Positions 1-12,969 of a stretch of 64,000 bases of DNA are shown one piece after another. A program made the translations under genes and the position numbers. The notes beneath the pieces were generated by a model, which ran no database searches, had not been told where the DNA came from, and saw nothing but the letters and a program-made list of their open reading frames with translations. Source of the stretch: Triangularia verruculosa (taxonomy: Eukaryota; Ascomycota; Sordariomycetes; Sordariales; Podosporaceae); contig MU863911.1 in NCBI GenBank assembly GCA_033296885.1, forward strand, positions 186,001 through 250,000. Reading direction: 5' to 3'. The number at the start of each line of letters is the position of its first letter. The first letter of the stretch is position 1.

Positions 1-1315
1 CAGTACCGGTCGCCATTTTGAGGTTGTTCGTACGGCTTTGATATAGCTACTCTAGAGCACGGCCATAATCTTGCGCCAGAGCGATAATATTGCTAAAGGG
101 AGCTTGCACGGCGGGTAGTGTGGGCAATCGAGCTATTAGGAAGCATTTGTAGGCGTTGGCTTATCAGTGAAGGTTTTGAGTTCGTCAGGCCATGATGTTG
201 GACCATGGACTGAATAGCTGCTGGCGACAAATGGAAACCACAAAGCTCCCCCCTTCCCGGTGGTCATTTGCGCTAGCTTCCCGAGCCCCGCCATTGACGT
301 CCACCGACAGGGCCTTGACCAGCCAATGGGCCAAAAGTTAACATGCTGCATTCCTTGCTGTCCCACCTTCCAGCTCAAAGTCTCGATCTTTGAAGTCTTT
401 CGGATTCTGCCAATTCATCATGAGAGATCTCTCATCAAACTCTCCTAAGGTAGAGTTTTTGCTTTCAAGGCCATGAAGCCTTGGCGCAAGTCTACTCCCG
501 TGATGGTTCATTGTGTCGGTGGGTTGCTGGTGCATGATAGAAAGCCCAGACCGTTGCGCCGTTGTAATTTAGACTATCGACTTATCACTCATTTATCAAG
601 TCAGCCGATCCAGATCACCGGCGGTCTGGGCACCACCTCTTTAGCTAACTGCGCCTATCTCCACATGTGGAATTGAGATATTGTTAGACATATCACCATT
701 GCCCCGAATATCACGACGATGACGGCATACCTGCAACTGAAGGAAAGTTGCCAACGTCCACCGCCCGGATGGTCGGGACGGCCCTCCCAGTTCCCCACAG
801 CTTGTCTTTCCCGCCCCGAGGATCCTGGTGGATGACACTTGTGCCTGCTTGCCGGGTCATCGACACAGACGTCGCTTCTTAGTAAGAGTTGCAATGCAGC
901 GAGGTTAAACGGACTAGCTGGGACCTGGCCCCGGGAGCCCGACGCTATGCGATCGAACTCTTAAGACGGTGCCTTGTCCATAGAGAAGTCGGCTGTTGAC
1001 AGCTTCACTTCTGAATTTCAAGCCACATTGCCCATCACACCGGCCTCCTCCGACAGTTCCTTGGTAGCCCCCACAGCCGACGAAGCACGTTGTGTCTTAG
1101 TGACCTTGGCACGAAGCTCCCCCGCATTCAAGCGCGTCACCTCGCACCGGCTGGTGAGAGTGCTTCTCCAAAGGCGGCCACTAAAACGGGAAACTAGCCC
1201 GCCATGTTGTAAGATAAGCAAGAGCGATAGCGAAGACATCGCGGTCTATGGCAAAGCACGCCACGGTCGCGAGTCGCCTTGTCTTATTAGCCAGTCGTGA
1301 CTGCGCAAATGGCTG
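1..1315. other. Intergenic/upstream region of creC; no gene seen
   Basis: No open frame here starts with ATG and looks protein-like; the longer open stretches begin at non-ATG codons and have no recognisable motif. A CCAAT-type box lies near 321-327. The right end is the promoter and 5' leader of creC. I see no tRNA, repeat or transposon sequence. Confidence 0.5.
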
Positions 1316-3460
1316 ATGTTTTCCCTCAGTGTCCTCCCACCTCCACCAAGATATCCCTCTCAGCCAGGAGGGGGATACAATGGCATCTCAGCGGCTGGCG
1401 GCGTCGTTCCAATGATCGAGACGAATAACATCCTGACTACCCCGACGGGCCCCGAATATCAATTCCTTGTTGGCGAGGGTGAGCTTTTGATGTCTTTGTG
1501 CCGTCTCTCCTGCGTAACCGTGAGCTATGGCTGAGCTGTCGGTGTGTGCAAACAGGTCTCTACGTCTTAAAGGAGGATCTGCATCTTGCGACACCTCCAC
1601 CGCACCCGTCCGAAGCTCCCATTCAGAACCCGAATCCGCTCTCAACGGCACCCCAGCCCGCCACAGCTGGCACCCAGCTTTCCCTCATCAACATCGACGT
1701 CGGCCCGCTACCGCCATCCTTCTACCGATCAAACTCGCGATCAGACGGTGTGTCAGGAACCATACAAGAACACCCCGACGAGCGGAGCCAGTCCTCCACC
1801 GAAGTCCGCGAGAGCACAAGCGACGGAGGCCGTCTCAACTCTAGCGATGGCGGCGGGCACTTTGGCTCCAATGCGCCAGCCTTTGGCGAGGGCAACACTC
1901 TTCTTACCCCTGCCCCAACCAAAGACTCCAACAAGCGAAAGAAGCCGAAAAACAACATGACAAAAAGCAACTCTTCCTTCATCTCTCGTGTCATCAACCA
2001 CGAGACGCTGAGCAAGAAGTTGCAGGACCGAGCCAGAGACGGGATGTTTGCCTTTGCCAATGTCAATAGAGCTTTTCAATGGCTGGACTTGGCATCCCCG
2101 ACCAAGGCTGAGTATTTAACCAAGATTTTGTTTACCAAGGCTCATTGCTTGTGCCATGATGTAAATCGGGTTACCAAGAGCTCCTCTCATATCGATGTTG
2201 TTATGGGCTTCTCGACGGGGGAGATCATCTGGTGGGAGCCGATCTCTCAACGGTACACCCGGCTGAACAAAAATGTATTTTATTTCCCTTCTCTTTCGTC
2301 TCCCCCGTTTATGCTGACCTGTCGGATGTAGGGAGTAATCAACAATACACCAGTCTCCTCCATCAGCTGGATCCCCAACTCAGAGAATTTGTTCCTAGCC
2401 GCTCACATGGACGGAAGCCTGATCGTCTATGACAAGGAGAAAGATGATGCCATCTTCTCCCCTGAGGAGGATGGTATGTCCTCGCCATCTACCGTCCGGT
2501 CGAGCAGTGATGCCTTCTCCAGGCCGTCAACTTCGTCCAATGGCACCACGCAGAAGATCCACATTCAGAAATCCGTGCACTCCAAAAATCAAAAGGTGAA
2601 TCCGGTATCTGTTTGGAAACTGTCAAACCAACGCATCAACGCCTTTGCCTTTTCGCCTGACAACCGGCATTTGGCTGTTGTTTCGGAGGATGGCTCCCTC
2701 CGAATCATCGACTATCTGTCTGAGACGCTCCTAGATATGTTTTACAGCTATTATGGGGGCCTTACATGCGTGACCTGGTCACCGGACGGGAGGTATGTCG
2801 TGGCGGGAGGGCAGGATGATTTGGTCAGCATCTGGTCCCCTGGCATTGACGGGACACCCGGGGGAGGGCATCTCGTGGCGAGGTGTCAAGGCCATCACAG
2901 CTGGGTGACGGGAGTGAAGTTTGATCCTTGGAGGTGCGATATTGACGAGGGAGTGACGGGGAGGAACTACCGGTTTGGGTCAGTAGGAGAGGATGGGAGG
3001 GTTTGCTTGTGGGATTTCAGCTTGGGGATGTTGATCAGGCCGAGGGTGGGGAGTACCATGGGGCAGAGACCGGGGGCTGAGAGTAGGCATAGGAGCAACT
3101 CGGGCTTGTCGGGAGGGGAGACGGTACGGGAGGGGACTGTGAATAGGGGACAGCAGGAGAAGGGGGAGGTGAGGATTGGGGAGGTGGTGCCGCATAAGGT
3201 TGAGCCGAGGGCTACTACGGCTGTGTTGCCGCCTGTTTTGGTATGTCTTGTTTTGATTTCACTGCGGGATTGTGAGATGTGAGAGTACCTAACTGACAGA
3301 ATGTGACACATAGAGCAAAACCATTGATGAGGATCCGCTGTGCTGGCTGGAGTTTACGCAGGATGCAATTATCACGAGCTGCAAGATGGGGCATGTGCGG
3401 ACTTGGAGCCGGCCGTCGGAGTTGACACCGTTGGAGGAGCAGGATAAGAAGGTTGAGTGA
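1316..3460 (+). CDS. creC: CreC-like WD40 protein, carbon catabolite repression
   Basis: Four exons (1316-1478, 1556-2274, 2332-3240, 3314-3460) join in frame to 645 codons. The start is the ATG before a proline-rich N-terminus (LPPPPRYP). After the first intron comes LYVLKEDLHLATPPPHPSEAP, the conserved signature of the CreC family. WD40 units are visible near residues 310-330 (HMDGSLIVYDKE), 398-420 (FSPDNRHLAVVSEDGSLRI), 441-465 (WSPDGRYVVAGGQDD) and 490-525 (GSVGEDGRVCLWDF). In Aspergillus, CreC stabilises the deubiquitinating enzyme CreB, and together they modulate carbon catabolite repression and permease turnover. The final 48-residue exon carries the last blade strand (CKMGHVRTWSRP). 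The length fits the family. The function is inferred from family resemblance. The next recognisable gene downstream is creD, another member of the same regulatory set. Confidence 0.9.
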
Positions 3461-6400
3461 TGATGTGATCCTGAGACATGGTTGAAGAGGTTCGGTGAGG
3501 GTTCGGGACAGGAAAGAATGAGGCTTGTTTAAGCAGTTTCGATTTACTGTAGATATTATCCTGTGCAATGGTTTCGGAGTGAGTCAGAATTCAATGCTAG
3601 TGTCCCTCAGTGTGGTTGGTAATTTATTTATTGTTGGTTGTCATATTTACGAATATGATCTTGGGCTGCTTTTATTGACAAATGATATTGTCACACTTGA
3701 CGGTACCAAGGAGCACTAATAACGGAGTGTGGATCCAACCTCTGGACCATCGATACTCCATCACAAGCTATCTGAGCTTTTGATAGCAGTCATCGCAGCT
3801 TCAACTGTTTTTAAAATACGCGGATTATACAGCTAAGAGGTTTAGACTGGAGTATGATCAGCTTAAAGCAAATTATTCTTCGAAACAGAGACAGTCACAT
3901 ATCGAAAAGTGATTGCTGGCCCTGGATGTGATAAAAACCAGGTTTTATGCATATGACAATTGTCATGTGAAGAATCTGGTATATCTTTTGACAGTTTCAT
4001 ATGTTGAAGGGTGTGTGTGGGCAGTCATATATTGTACAACCTCGGCCCTTTTTCCTTGCTTTTCCAAGCCCAATCAACATGCATGGGTGTTGCTTCTCTC
4101 TGCCCTATCGGGCTCAGTCCCGCCGCTACAATTCCTGCGGATCGCCTGTTCGTTCCTGCAGATGCAAGATTCGGCAAGAGGCCCGATAAGAACGAATACG
4201 ATGTTCTACGACGACGACAAAAAGCTCTCGCGATTCCGAGTGGCCGAGGGGGCGGCCGATTGTACCGAGTATTGTTTGGCTTTTATTTTTTGGATATAGG
4301 TACCCGCAGAGGGAAGGGTGTTGCGAACACTATGCATGCAAATATGCGGATGGGCAGGGTGTCATTGAATGCCGTGCTGCTTGTGGTTTGTGGCGGAAAG
4401 AAAAAAATGGATGACTGGGTTTTGACTGTATGGAAGGAAGTGGGGAAGGGTATGAATCCCGTTGCCGGAGGAGACAAGGAAGAAAAGAGGATATTCCCTC
4501 AGCCGTTTGTGGGTCAAGCTCAATGCTTGTTGACTTGGTATCCATCCTGTGGTGTTTTTCCTACCGGGGGGGTTCAGGCCAGTAGGAATGAATATTTCAG
4601 GCATGTGGGTTGTGACGAGGGCATGTGAAAACGCATCTTCACTGTGTGTGAAGGGGGAAAAAACGGATGAGGTCGGCATTGTCGATGCAATTCCCGGCGA
4701 CATGCCCGGCTTGCCTCCGGGAAGTACAGTGTAGGCCGGGAAAATTGTTAAGCCAGCCGGTGAATTGGAGGGTGTGGCTTGAATGTGTCATCGAGATCGA
4801 CGCAAGGATCAGTCCATGTATCGTTCTGTACATGAGCCATGACATCGACTTGGCTGAGGGGTATCGCCTGATGTTCTTTTCTCGCACCTTGACGGATTGC
4901 AAAGCTTCTAGAATGAGAAGCACATGAAAAAATATAACGGTCGCTCAAACTTTGATATGTAGCTGCCGACTCTTTCCGGGAAAACGTCCGCGTCCTCCCC
5001 TTACCGTTCGGGTTTGTGGCTTGATGTTGATATTGAAGAGTCCTACCATTCGCCTCAACAGGCTGAGCCTGTTGCCGATCTTGTTGATGATGAGCGAAGC
5101 TCCAGGAAGCTTTGGGGGCTCGCTATGATGACACGATTGGCAGGTCCAAAACAACAAGCATTACGACGCACGCTATACTAGACAGGAAACGCTAAACTGA
5201 TGGATTGTGTTCGCGATAAGGCTGACGGCGGGAGTGCCGAGAAAAGGGCCTGTCCGGGATATCCCTGGGCCTATGGCTGCGCTTAATCGATCGTGGCGCG
5301 ATAGCTTCACCGTTCGCTGAAACCCACTTTTGGCCCTAGGGATTTTTGATATCAACAAGGAACTGACGATAATCCATGGTGCCATGGTAGGACTTGCGGT
5401 GTATACAGTAGAGACTTGTGGGCCAAGGGGATAGTTAGGACGTAAGAGGTTAAGTAATGTTGCAAATTTTCTCGGCCAATCTTTGATGATGGAATCCTTT
5501 ATCCGAAGGTGAGGAACCAATGGTATTCTCGAAGTCGAGGCGAAAACATTTTCGTGTTGAGTTGTAGGGTGGCATCTGGCGGCAAAAATGGAATACCAGT
5601 GACTTCATCACTACGCCGTCAGGGCACAAAGATGATGGGCGGGCGATGTCGTTATCAGTGATGATGACTCGACAGAGCTTTTATATCAGCATGGAACAAT
5701 CGAGATCGATGTTAAATCCGGATTTTTTGCCGGCCAATCAATCGGGTTCAACGCCTCAAGCTCTTAACCCGGTGCTGTTCTTATCACCGTTATCGGGTGG
5801 GGTCCGGATCCGGGAGTCTAGACACTTGGCGCTGTCGATTCCCGGCAGCCGGACAGAAGAGTCCACGCCATCCCTGCATGTTGAAATCCAGTTGACAGAA
5901 CACCGTGTGGTAAAGTGTTGCATTTCACGTCTTGCGAAGCGGTCAGCAGGTTCATGCCGTGACCCTTCATCACCGGGGTCCTTGGAGTGCCGACCTCCTG
6001 CATTGAGAAATCAACCCAACAGCATCAGCCGATGCCGGCTCGAGGCTCAATCATATCCCACGCCTGGCCGGGCAAGAGGGGTTGTCGTGGCCCGCCAGCC
6101 CCAGATTCAATATTCACGAGGCTGTTAGGCACTCACATCAGCAATTGTCTGCCAATGCCAGAGAGAGAGCGCCTGCCCAAGGCGGCTGGCTTGAACACGT
6201 CAAAGTGAAAGTAGAAGATGTGAACCTGCCCATTTCGGCAGTTTTCTAGACGCTCTGCTGGTGGGGTCCAACGGACATCACTGTGGCTGGAATCAGGCAG
6301 GGATTCGGCGTCCCTTACGACCATCCATTTATGGTAACTGAAACATTGGCAGCGTCGACGGCACAAAGCCAGCTGAGCACGTCGTGTAACTTTGCGACAG

Positions 6401-7497
6401 CATCAACAAAGGGGATATGAAAGCAGAAGGGGCTTCCGGAGCGCAACTTTACGTACTTGCAATTTTGATAGCAGTCAAGTTTTTGACGGTGTGTTGACAG
6501 GCAACTTGGCGCACCCCACGCTAGTGAGAACCACCATTGCTTTTTTCTTTACTCTTTCCCATTGCGGCCCCACCACTTTACAAACCGTACCCTCTGACGT
6601 GCGATGTTGACAGTGCGCCTCTTCGTGATCCGCCATCGCACGACTCACAGATCCCCACTGGGAAACGTGGATGGGGAATTTTCTCTTTTATCAATGGATG
6701 GAAGGAGCGGACGTGAGGGGCATCGTACGGGCTGTCTGTCTGCCTACGGGTCGCCCCGACTTCGTTCTGAACCCAATAAATGCGTAGTGATCAGCTTCAG
6801 TTGCTGCAAACAGTATCCGTAAGAGACGGGACTTGCCTATTATTGGGATTCTGGTTCGGCGGTTCCCTATCGTGATTTGTCTGGGACACTGGGCGTGCAT
6901 GAGCCGGGTCTCGCTTGCCAGATGCGTGGGATGGTTGCGGTGGGTGGTTGGTGGGTGCGTCCAGGGTGTGGCTCAGCACACCCATCCAGGTACCCCCATG
7001 TACCTCGCGCTGGTCTCTTTGTTGCGGGACATGCACTGTTGTACCTGACTCCCTGATCGCCTGCCCCGTCTATGGTGCAAAATCCACAAAGATTTCCAGT
7101 CCTAGTGGCCCGATGTTTTCCAGCTCTCAGACTTGTACAATCCCAAAAATAATACGACTCTGTCTTCTGTCTCATCCTCTTCCCTATTTCACCCCTTCCC
7201 TCCTACCTTTACCTATTCGCAAACGACCATTGATCACGCCATCCTCCAAACGACCGAATACACACTTACTACCATAGGCACATTACCAAATCTTACAAAC
7301 GTCGAAGCGAACCCTTTGCCGCAACGTGCCGCTGAACACCGCCCCGAAACACCACCAGCCCACATACGATTCGCCCGAAGCAGTCAGGGTAGATGACCGC
7401 GAAAGGCCATATCTCTACCCACCTGGGCCTCTCTACCTCCTCTTAATTTTTGACCGCTTTCTCGCTCCAGCAGTTTGCGAAAAATACCATCTCGGAG
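3461..7497. other. 4 kb intergenic region between creC and creD
   Basis: No convincing gene in about 4 kb. The longest open frames (about 160-205 codons near 4.0-4.6 kb and 5.6-6.1 kb) lack domains, and the longer begins at a non-ATG codon. The last 370 bases (about 7130-7497) are strongly pyrimidine-rich, typical of a filamentous-fungal core promoter and leader. Four matches to the CreA-type hexamer GTGGGG (either strand) lie at 5797-5802, 6261-6266, 6514-6519 and 6568-6573. The left part includes the creC 3' UTR. Confidence 0.5.
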
Positions 7498-9567
7498 ATG
7501 CCGCTCTTCTCATTATCCGGCTCCAAGAAGAATGCCTGTACCCTATTCGACATCAGGTAAGCTTTTGATATACCTGCGGCCGGCTACCTACATGAGAGAC
7601 ACTGACCGGGTAATTGGGGACACAGGCTCGAGAACGACTTCATTGTCTTCCGCGGCAACGACCATGAGGCCTCTGGGCAGCTCCTCAAAGGAACAGTCGT
7701 GCTTTGCTTGTCTGCGCCACTAAAAGTCGAAACCGTCAATCTAAAGTTGACTGGAACAATTCATTATGGGTATGAAATTCGACAAGATCAGCCAGCAAAG
7801 CGCAAGGCACTGACGCTGTTGAGCAGTTGGACCGATCCCAGAGTAACTTCAACAGGTATCAACCACAACAAGGTCGACAAGACAGTGAACTTCTACGAGC
7901 ACCGATGGCGGCCATTTGCGGGAGTTGGCGCCTCCGATCATGTTCCGACAGGCGATACACATCATTCGAGGGGCATCACCCTCGGCCCTGGCAATTACGA
8001 ATGGCCCTTCCAGGTAATGCTCCCTGGTAATACCACTGAGAGTGTCGAAGGTCTGCGCGAAGCGAGCATCACATACCGACTCAAGGCCTCTGTGGTGCGG
8101 GGCAAATTTGCATCTGATCTTCACGCCTACAAGCGACTCCGCATCATCCGAACTCTCGAATCCTCAGCACTCGAGTTTCTACACGCAATGAGCGTAGAAA
8201 ATATCTGGCCCAACAAGATTGATTACTCGATTCTTATTCCTCAAAAGGCAGTCGTGTTCGGCACGTGTATCCCTCTGGAGACGAGATTTACACCGTTATT
8301 GAAGGGTCTGGAATTGGGCGATATGACCGTCAAATTGGTCGAGGTCCATGACATTGTGCTCCACTCGTCTAGGTCGTCGGGTGCCTCTTCGGTTAAGGAA
8401 TACCGGAAAGAAAGAGAAATCGAGACATGGCGGCTTCCCATCACCCGAGAGGAGCACTGGCAAGACATGATCAACGACAGTGGGCAGGAAGGCTGGGTGC
8501 TGAACACATCGCTGAACCTTCCCAAGAAGCTCTCCAAGTGTCTTCAAGATGTCAACACGAGGGGCATCAAGATTCGTCACAAGTTGAAGTTGGTTGTGGC
8601 TTTGAAGAACCCCGACGGTCATATTTCAGAGCTTAGGGCGACACTGCCGGTAACAATTTTCATATCGCCAAATATGCCACTCGACGAGGACGGGAACTTG
8701 GTGCGGCAGGTACCTGTTGGAACACCGTCTGTCCAGGTGGCCGCGATAGCACCGCCGGGCTACGGGGAACATGTCCTCGACCAGCTGTACGAGGACATGG
8801 ATCCGACTGGTCTTCAGACGCCAGCTGGTGGTCTCTCCGCCATCAACAGCCCCATCTTTGGGCGCTCCCGCGCGAGCTCTGTGGAAAATCTGAATGCACT
8901 TTATCATGGTGCCAGCAGTCCCGTCCATGGTGTACCTTTCAGTCCCAACCAGCTCACTGCTAGGTTGCAGAGTCAGCTTAATCAGCACAATCGCAATCAG
9001 TCATGGCCCACTATGCGGGCTGCGGAAGCAGCGCGCCTCGCACCGATTTACCCTATGGATCATGATGTGGATGATGCCCGCACCGACGAACAGTCGGCGC
9101 CTCCGTCCTTACCGCTTACTCGGCACAACAGTGACGATGATGAGTCTACATTGCAACATATTGACTACCCCGAACTTTCGGAGCTTAGCAAAGTGCCCAG
9201 CTATCAGACAGCAGTCAAAACGCCTGTCCGACCATTGGCCTATAATATACTTCCAGATTATGAGACGGCAACGAGCCTCCCGAGCACGCCTCAACCGGGC
9301 TCGCCGGAGCGCTCGCCGCCACTGCGAGCGACTGAACTGAGTCGTTCAGACAACACAGGTCTTGGAAGCATCGCTGAAGTGCCCCAAGAATCGCCAGTCC
9401 AGAACAACGACATGAACCCCCAGAGTCGACCAGGGACACGTAGGACATCCCCAATCCGCAGGCGGCAATTGTCACTGGGTCTATACCCACATAGTCACTC
9501 GCTTCATGGCGAGGGCGACGAGCACCGACGGCTTCACCTCCTTCGCGCGCAACGTGGCCTGGCCTAG
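7498..9567 (+). CDS. creD: CreD-like arrestin-related adaptor of a HECT ubiquitin ligase
   Basis: Two exons (7498-7556 and 7626-9567) give 666 codons. The first exon encodes a short start (MPLFSLSGSKKNACTLFDI) that splices directly into the first arrestin strand (RLENDFIVFRGNDHEASGQL). The arrestin N and C domains fill roughly residues 15-370; strongly family-like strings include LHAYKRLRIIRTLESSALE, HAMSVENIWPNKIDYS and NPDGHISELRATLPVTIFIS. A PPGY motif near residue 397 is the expected docking site for WW domains of a Rsp5/HulA-type ligase, and two PxY-like sites (VPSY, LPDY) follow in the Ser/Pro-rich tail. In Aspergillus, CreD antagonises CreB/CreC in carbon catabolite repression; the yeast relatives Rod1/Rog3 trigger transporter ubiquitination and endocytosis. 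An insertion near residues 60-95 separates the first beta strands compared with the Aspergillus protein as I recall it. Confidence 0.9.
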
Positions 9568-11243
9568 AGGTCCAATGCCCCGTCGTCACGCACACCATGA
9601 TGAAGTTTGGTGGGATCTCCTGACTAGATTGGCGTCGAGTTTTCTTTGTATTATACGTGTCTCATATGTTGGGTTCTTTTTCTTCTCGGCCTGAATTTTC
9701 ATGAGCGTTTCGGGCGGCTTTTCTTTTGATTGATGTTAATGACCAGGACATCATGGCATAGAGCAAAATGGAGGGGGGGTAATGGAGGTTATATGTCGAG
9801 GCGTTTGGGTTTGCTGGACATGGCCATTGACGGTGCAAACTGATATCAAGAGCCGGTGTCATTCACATTTTCGAGTTGAGATAGATTCCTCTCTTTCTTC
9901 TTTCTGCGTTGCTTGGGATGTCGGACTCGATCAGGGCAATGAGCTTCGGGTATCGAATGATTAGCGGGCGCTTTGTGTTGGGTTTTGAGATTGATGAAGA
10001 TAATCATCCAAACCACTTGTCATTTTTATACCTTCGATACCCCTATTAGCAAAAGTCAGCAAGTCATCTAGATGCAGATAGCAATACCGCATTGAGTATG
10101 GTATGTGTCACTCGGTGTCTCAAGTTCGGAACGAAGTATTTGCAGTTGAGCTGTGTGTGCCCTTTGCATGTGGTGCTCGTCTTATCGTACAATACACTCT
10201 CCATACAGTAGATGTACGCTGTTAGGACAAGGTATCGGGACGGGAAATGTGGTGTATCGTGACACAAGAAGTTGTGCTGTGCTTGAACATGGGATGGAAG
10301 CTGCCTAAAGAGGCCTCACACGGCACTTATCTAGGCGGCATCGCATTCCATCGGGAGAGCCGAGCTTCGCCGAAGGAGACCAATCAGTCGATGGGTAAAC
10401 AGCCATTCCCGCTTTTGGTGATGTGGTGATGGTTGAGGCCCAAAAGCAACGAGCCCCCGCGACTCCTCAGCTACGTCACTCTCTTGGACCCCTTCCTTTT
10501 TGCAGTTAAGTTCCTAATCATTCCACCGGTCGACAGGCTATTCAAACGGTGCCTCAGCAAGTCCCGGAAGATTATGGGGTATTTGCATAAATCTCTTCCC
10601 ATGATCAGCTGGAGTTTTCCGATTTTTTTCTTCAAACAAGACATGGTCCATGATGTTTTTTTCATGCTGCACCTCACCAGCTGGACAAGGGTTCTTTGAG
10701 TGCGGGGATGGTGGAGTTACGTCATGGCATGTTGAGATTCAATGTGCTGGCCGCACAGACGAAGAGCTTGGCGGGCCAATTGAGATCGTCGGTGGGTGAT
10801 AGACAGGATCCACATTTCTCGATCTTCGAAGTGGCCCGGCTGGCTGGGCGAAGAGGGACCGGGAGGGGTCCTGGATGCTGTTCGACGCAAGAGGCGCTGG
10901 TCAATCACCCCCAAACTGGCTCTAGATTATTTTTTCGATGGTTGAGTGGATGGAAGGGATAATACAAATACCGCTGTGATCTTATGACCTTCAACTTGTT
11001 TTCCATGACCTCATCCATGGGAGCATACTTTTAGAGGTTTTTATATTTTGTTGCCTGTCTCCCGCGGGCGTTTGTGTCGTTAGGACAACGATTTAACCTC
11101 ATTGATGTTTTGAGTCCTAAGAACCCTCACACTAACAGCCGATCATCCAATCTCCTTTTTGGGACACCTGTTCTCCACACCTTGTTGGCCCGGCCCAACA
11201 TCGACCGCCCCTTTTGTTTACTTCTTCTTCTTCTTTTTTACTC
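9568..11243. other. Intergenic region creD-SLM1; no gene seen
   Basis: It holds the creD 3' UTR and the SLM1 promoter. No ATG-started frame has recognisable content. The final 50 bases before the SLM1 start are a CTT/T-rich tract (about 11218-11240). Confidence 0.5.
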
Positions 11244-12969
11244 ATGCATTTCAAGCGACTTTCGAGAGGCCATTCTCTCCGCAAACCAGAAACCTCCGCC
11301 TCCTCCGCTTCCGCCTCTGCTGCTCAGCCAGAGAAGTTGCAGACTGCTGTCGCCCCAGAAAGCAGTGCTATTCACGAAGAGCCATCGACCATGTCCACCG
11401 TTACTTCGCCTGTTGAGCCCTCGAGGCAGAATACGCTTGCGAGCAACCTAAGTGAGGAGGCTGTTCCCGAGCATGATCCCAACACCGTAAGCTCGACGAC
11501 TGGATCACGATACCTGGTAGCACCGATGCTAACATGATGCGATTAGACCGCTGGCATTCTTGCGCAAAGATTGCAGGCATGGAAGCACGCTGTTGGGTAT
11601 CTCGAGGAATACGTGGAGGCCGTTGAGAAGGTCCACAGGAACTCTTCCAAGGAGTATGAGAAGGTTCTGAAGGTACGAATCTGTTCACTCGATCTCCCAA
11701 TCATGCTCTGTATAACTAACATGTTTTGTCTTGATTTAGACCATCTCCAAACCCCTCCGCGAGGGTGAGCACTTCGACCAGTCCCTCGGTGGCGTCGCCG
11801 GCTTCTTCGAGAACATGCGCGTCAACACCCAAGCCCTGATCAACACCAACGCCGAGACGGAAAAGTCCATCAAGGGCTCCGTCCTCCCCGTCCTGGAGCG
11901 CCTCCACAAGGAAATCAAGCACAAGGCCAAGGAGCTTGCCCACGGCGCCGAAAAGGGCGCAAAGGAGGTCGAAAAGGCGCGCAACCACACCCAGAAGCAC
12001 ATTGAGCTTCTCGGCCAGCACACCGCCGCTTTCGAGTCGAGCGGCGGCAAGCACACCCCTGCCGACGATCCCTACGTTATCCAGCGTGGCGTGCTGCACA
12101 GGCTTAACAAGCAGGTGCAGGAGGAAAACAATCAGCGTAACGATCTGATTGCCGTGCAGGCCAACTTCCAGGAGTTCGAGGCGCACGTCATCACCACGGT
12201 GCAGCAGGCGATGGAGGCGTTCAACAGCTTTGCCGGCGGGCAAGCGCTGAAGGTGCAGGCGCTGTACGCGGACATGTTGGGTTCTGCCCAGCGGATCCCA
12301 CCGGACTTTGAGTGGAAGAACTTTGTGAAGCGCTCGGGTGATAAGCTCGTCGACCCGGCCGAAGGCCCCAGGACGGTGGAGGCGATCCAGTTCCCCAACC
12401 AGAACCACGGCTCGACAAAGGCGCTGATCGAGGGGAGCCTGGAGAGGAAGAGCAGGAATAAGCTTAGCTGGGGGTATTCCACTGGGTACTACGTCGTCAC
12501 GCCGGCCAAGTTCTTGCACGAGTTCAAGGATGATGATAACTACCGCAAGGATCCTACCCCGGAGCTGAGCATTTATCTTCCCGACGCGGTTATTGGGTCG
12601 CCGGCGGGGGAGAAGTTCAATGTCAAGGGCAAGGATAAGAGTGGTGGTTTGGGAGGCAAGTTGTCGGGGAGCAGCGAGTTGAGCTTCAAGGCGCATTCCC
12701 CAGCAGAGGCGTTGAAGTGGTTTGAGGTTATCAAGAAGGTGGCGGGGGCTACGCCGGGATCGCCGACGGTGCCTAGTCCGGCCGAGGAGGTCAAGGTTAA
12801 TCCTGTAGAGGCGGCGGCCGCGCCGGCGGTTACCGGGGTGACGGAGGAGAAGCCTAAGCCGGTGGTTGCTGTCCCAGAAACCGCTACATCGAGCACCACT
12901 GCGGAGGCCAAGGCTCAAGAGGCAGGAGCTGCTGCTCCGGCGGATGAGAAGGCTGCTGTGAAGGCTTAG
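11244..12969 (+). CDS. SLM1: Slm1/Slm2-like PH-domain phosphoinositide-binding TORC2 effector
   Basis: Three exons (11244-11486, 11547-11672, 11740-12969) keep frame over 532 codons. The first about 80 residues are Ser/Ala-rich and probably disordered. Residues about 83-330 form a long helical, BAR-like region (AGILAQRLQAWKHAVGYLEE, later a Lys/Glu-rich helix). A PH domain follows at about 348-461, starting near ALIEGSLERKSRNKLSWGYS and ending LSFKAHSPAEALKWFEVIKK, its C-terminal helix. The tail is Ala/Pro/Glu-rich. Yeast Slm1/2 bind PI(4,5)P2 at the plasma membrane, associate with eisosomes and relay membrane stress to TORC2; that role is inferred here. An alternative in-frame start lies at 11391 (MSTVTSPVEP), but the upstream ATG has a good leader. 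A 420-codon open frame on the opposite strand is a GC-bias shadow. Confidence 0.85.

Noticed and set aside
4011..4628. 205-codon + strand open frame between creC and creD
   Set aside because: Begins at a non-ATG codon, has no motif and no coding-like composition.
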